Shown piece after piece: positions 20,129 through 20,194 of a DNA stretch of 20,194 nt. The translations under genes were made by a program, and so were the position numbers. The notes beneath the pieces were generated by a model. The model ran no database searches. It had not been told where the DNA came from and saw only the letters and a program-made list of their open reading frames with translations. Numbering within the stretch: position 1 is the stretch's first letter; each line of letters opens with the position of its first letter. This stretch comes from a virus, in IMG/VR virus record IMGVR_UViG_3300025769_001128, positions 1-20,194 of that record; one strand, 5' to 3'.

Positions 20129-20194
20129 TATATATCTTCCTCTTTACAAAACGTGTGAACACGTCTTCTTTCCTTGCATCGTATTCAGCGATTA
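20112..20194 (-). CDS. C-terminal end of a minus-strand gene (partial)
   Basis: The complement strand is open from the window edge to TAA at 20112-20114. It encodes about 26 residues, charged and helical (IAEYDARKEDVFTRFVKRKIYNERST). It overlaps the zinc-ribbon start by 17 bases, an arrangement common in compact viral operons. The other two minus frames here close quickly. Too little is visible to name it. Confidence 0.5.
   Translation of the reverse strand, partial: IAEYDARKEDVFTRFVKRKIYNERST

Overview
The window is the virion-structure and late-gene region of a tailed dsDNA virus (Caudoviricetes, HK97-type capsid). The DNA is AT-rich and almost every gene lies on the + strand, packed end to end with short overlaps. 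Three transcription starts look archaeal rather than bacterial. Upstream of the protease (ATG 2441), of the HNH gene (ATG 7616) and of the tail-terminator region (about 8152) there is a TATA box of the TTTAAATA or TTTATAAATA type centred 25-27 nt before the first ATG, so those transcripts would be leaderless or nearly so. Genes inside the operons instead often carry GAGGTAA or AGGTGA ribosome-binding sites. I infer an uncultured, probably aquatic, archaeal host. No host-marker gene is present, so this rests on the promoters alone.

Layout. 12-1265: virion fibre-like protein. 1267-2403: Mu gpF-like head morphogenesis protein. 2397-2440: promoter with a palindromic operator candidate. 2441-4440: capsid protease-scaffold fusion and major capsid protein. 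4453-5447: four small genes (two related beta proteins, likely head decorations; a 53-aa peptide; a protein with a lysine-rich tail), with a T-run/hairpin in the middle. 5452-7580: neck proteins (connector, stopper-like, gp10-like). 7616-8104: HNH homing endonuclease with its own promoter, followed by an exact 38-nt copy of the capsid promoter. 8183-8890: tail-terminator candidate. 8890-10835: a fibre and a LamG-like protein. 10838-13429: small unknown, tail tube, chaperone-position protein and an unusually short tape-measure candidate. 13429-15966: distal tail protein and a hub fused to a LamG-like domain. 15970-17816: two fibre or receptor-binding candidates. 17904-19681: four overlapping genes encoding a two-helix membrane protein, a transglutaminase-fold protein with an intact Cys-His-Asp set, and two unknowns; this could be a lysis or entry cassette. 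19678-20194: convergent junction with three inverted repeats and tiny minus-strand genes, one a zinc ribbon.

How the genes work together. The protease and its acidic coiled-coil tail would build and mature a procapsid of the 351-aa capsid protein around the portal, which presumably lies upstream of the window. The decoration candidates would coat the shell. The neck proteins would join the head to a short tail whose length is set by the tape-measure candidate. Fibres and LamG modules from five loci would supply surface binding. The final membrane protein/transglutaminase pair is the best candidate for breaching the host envelope.
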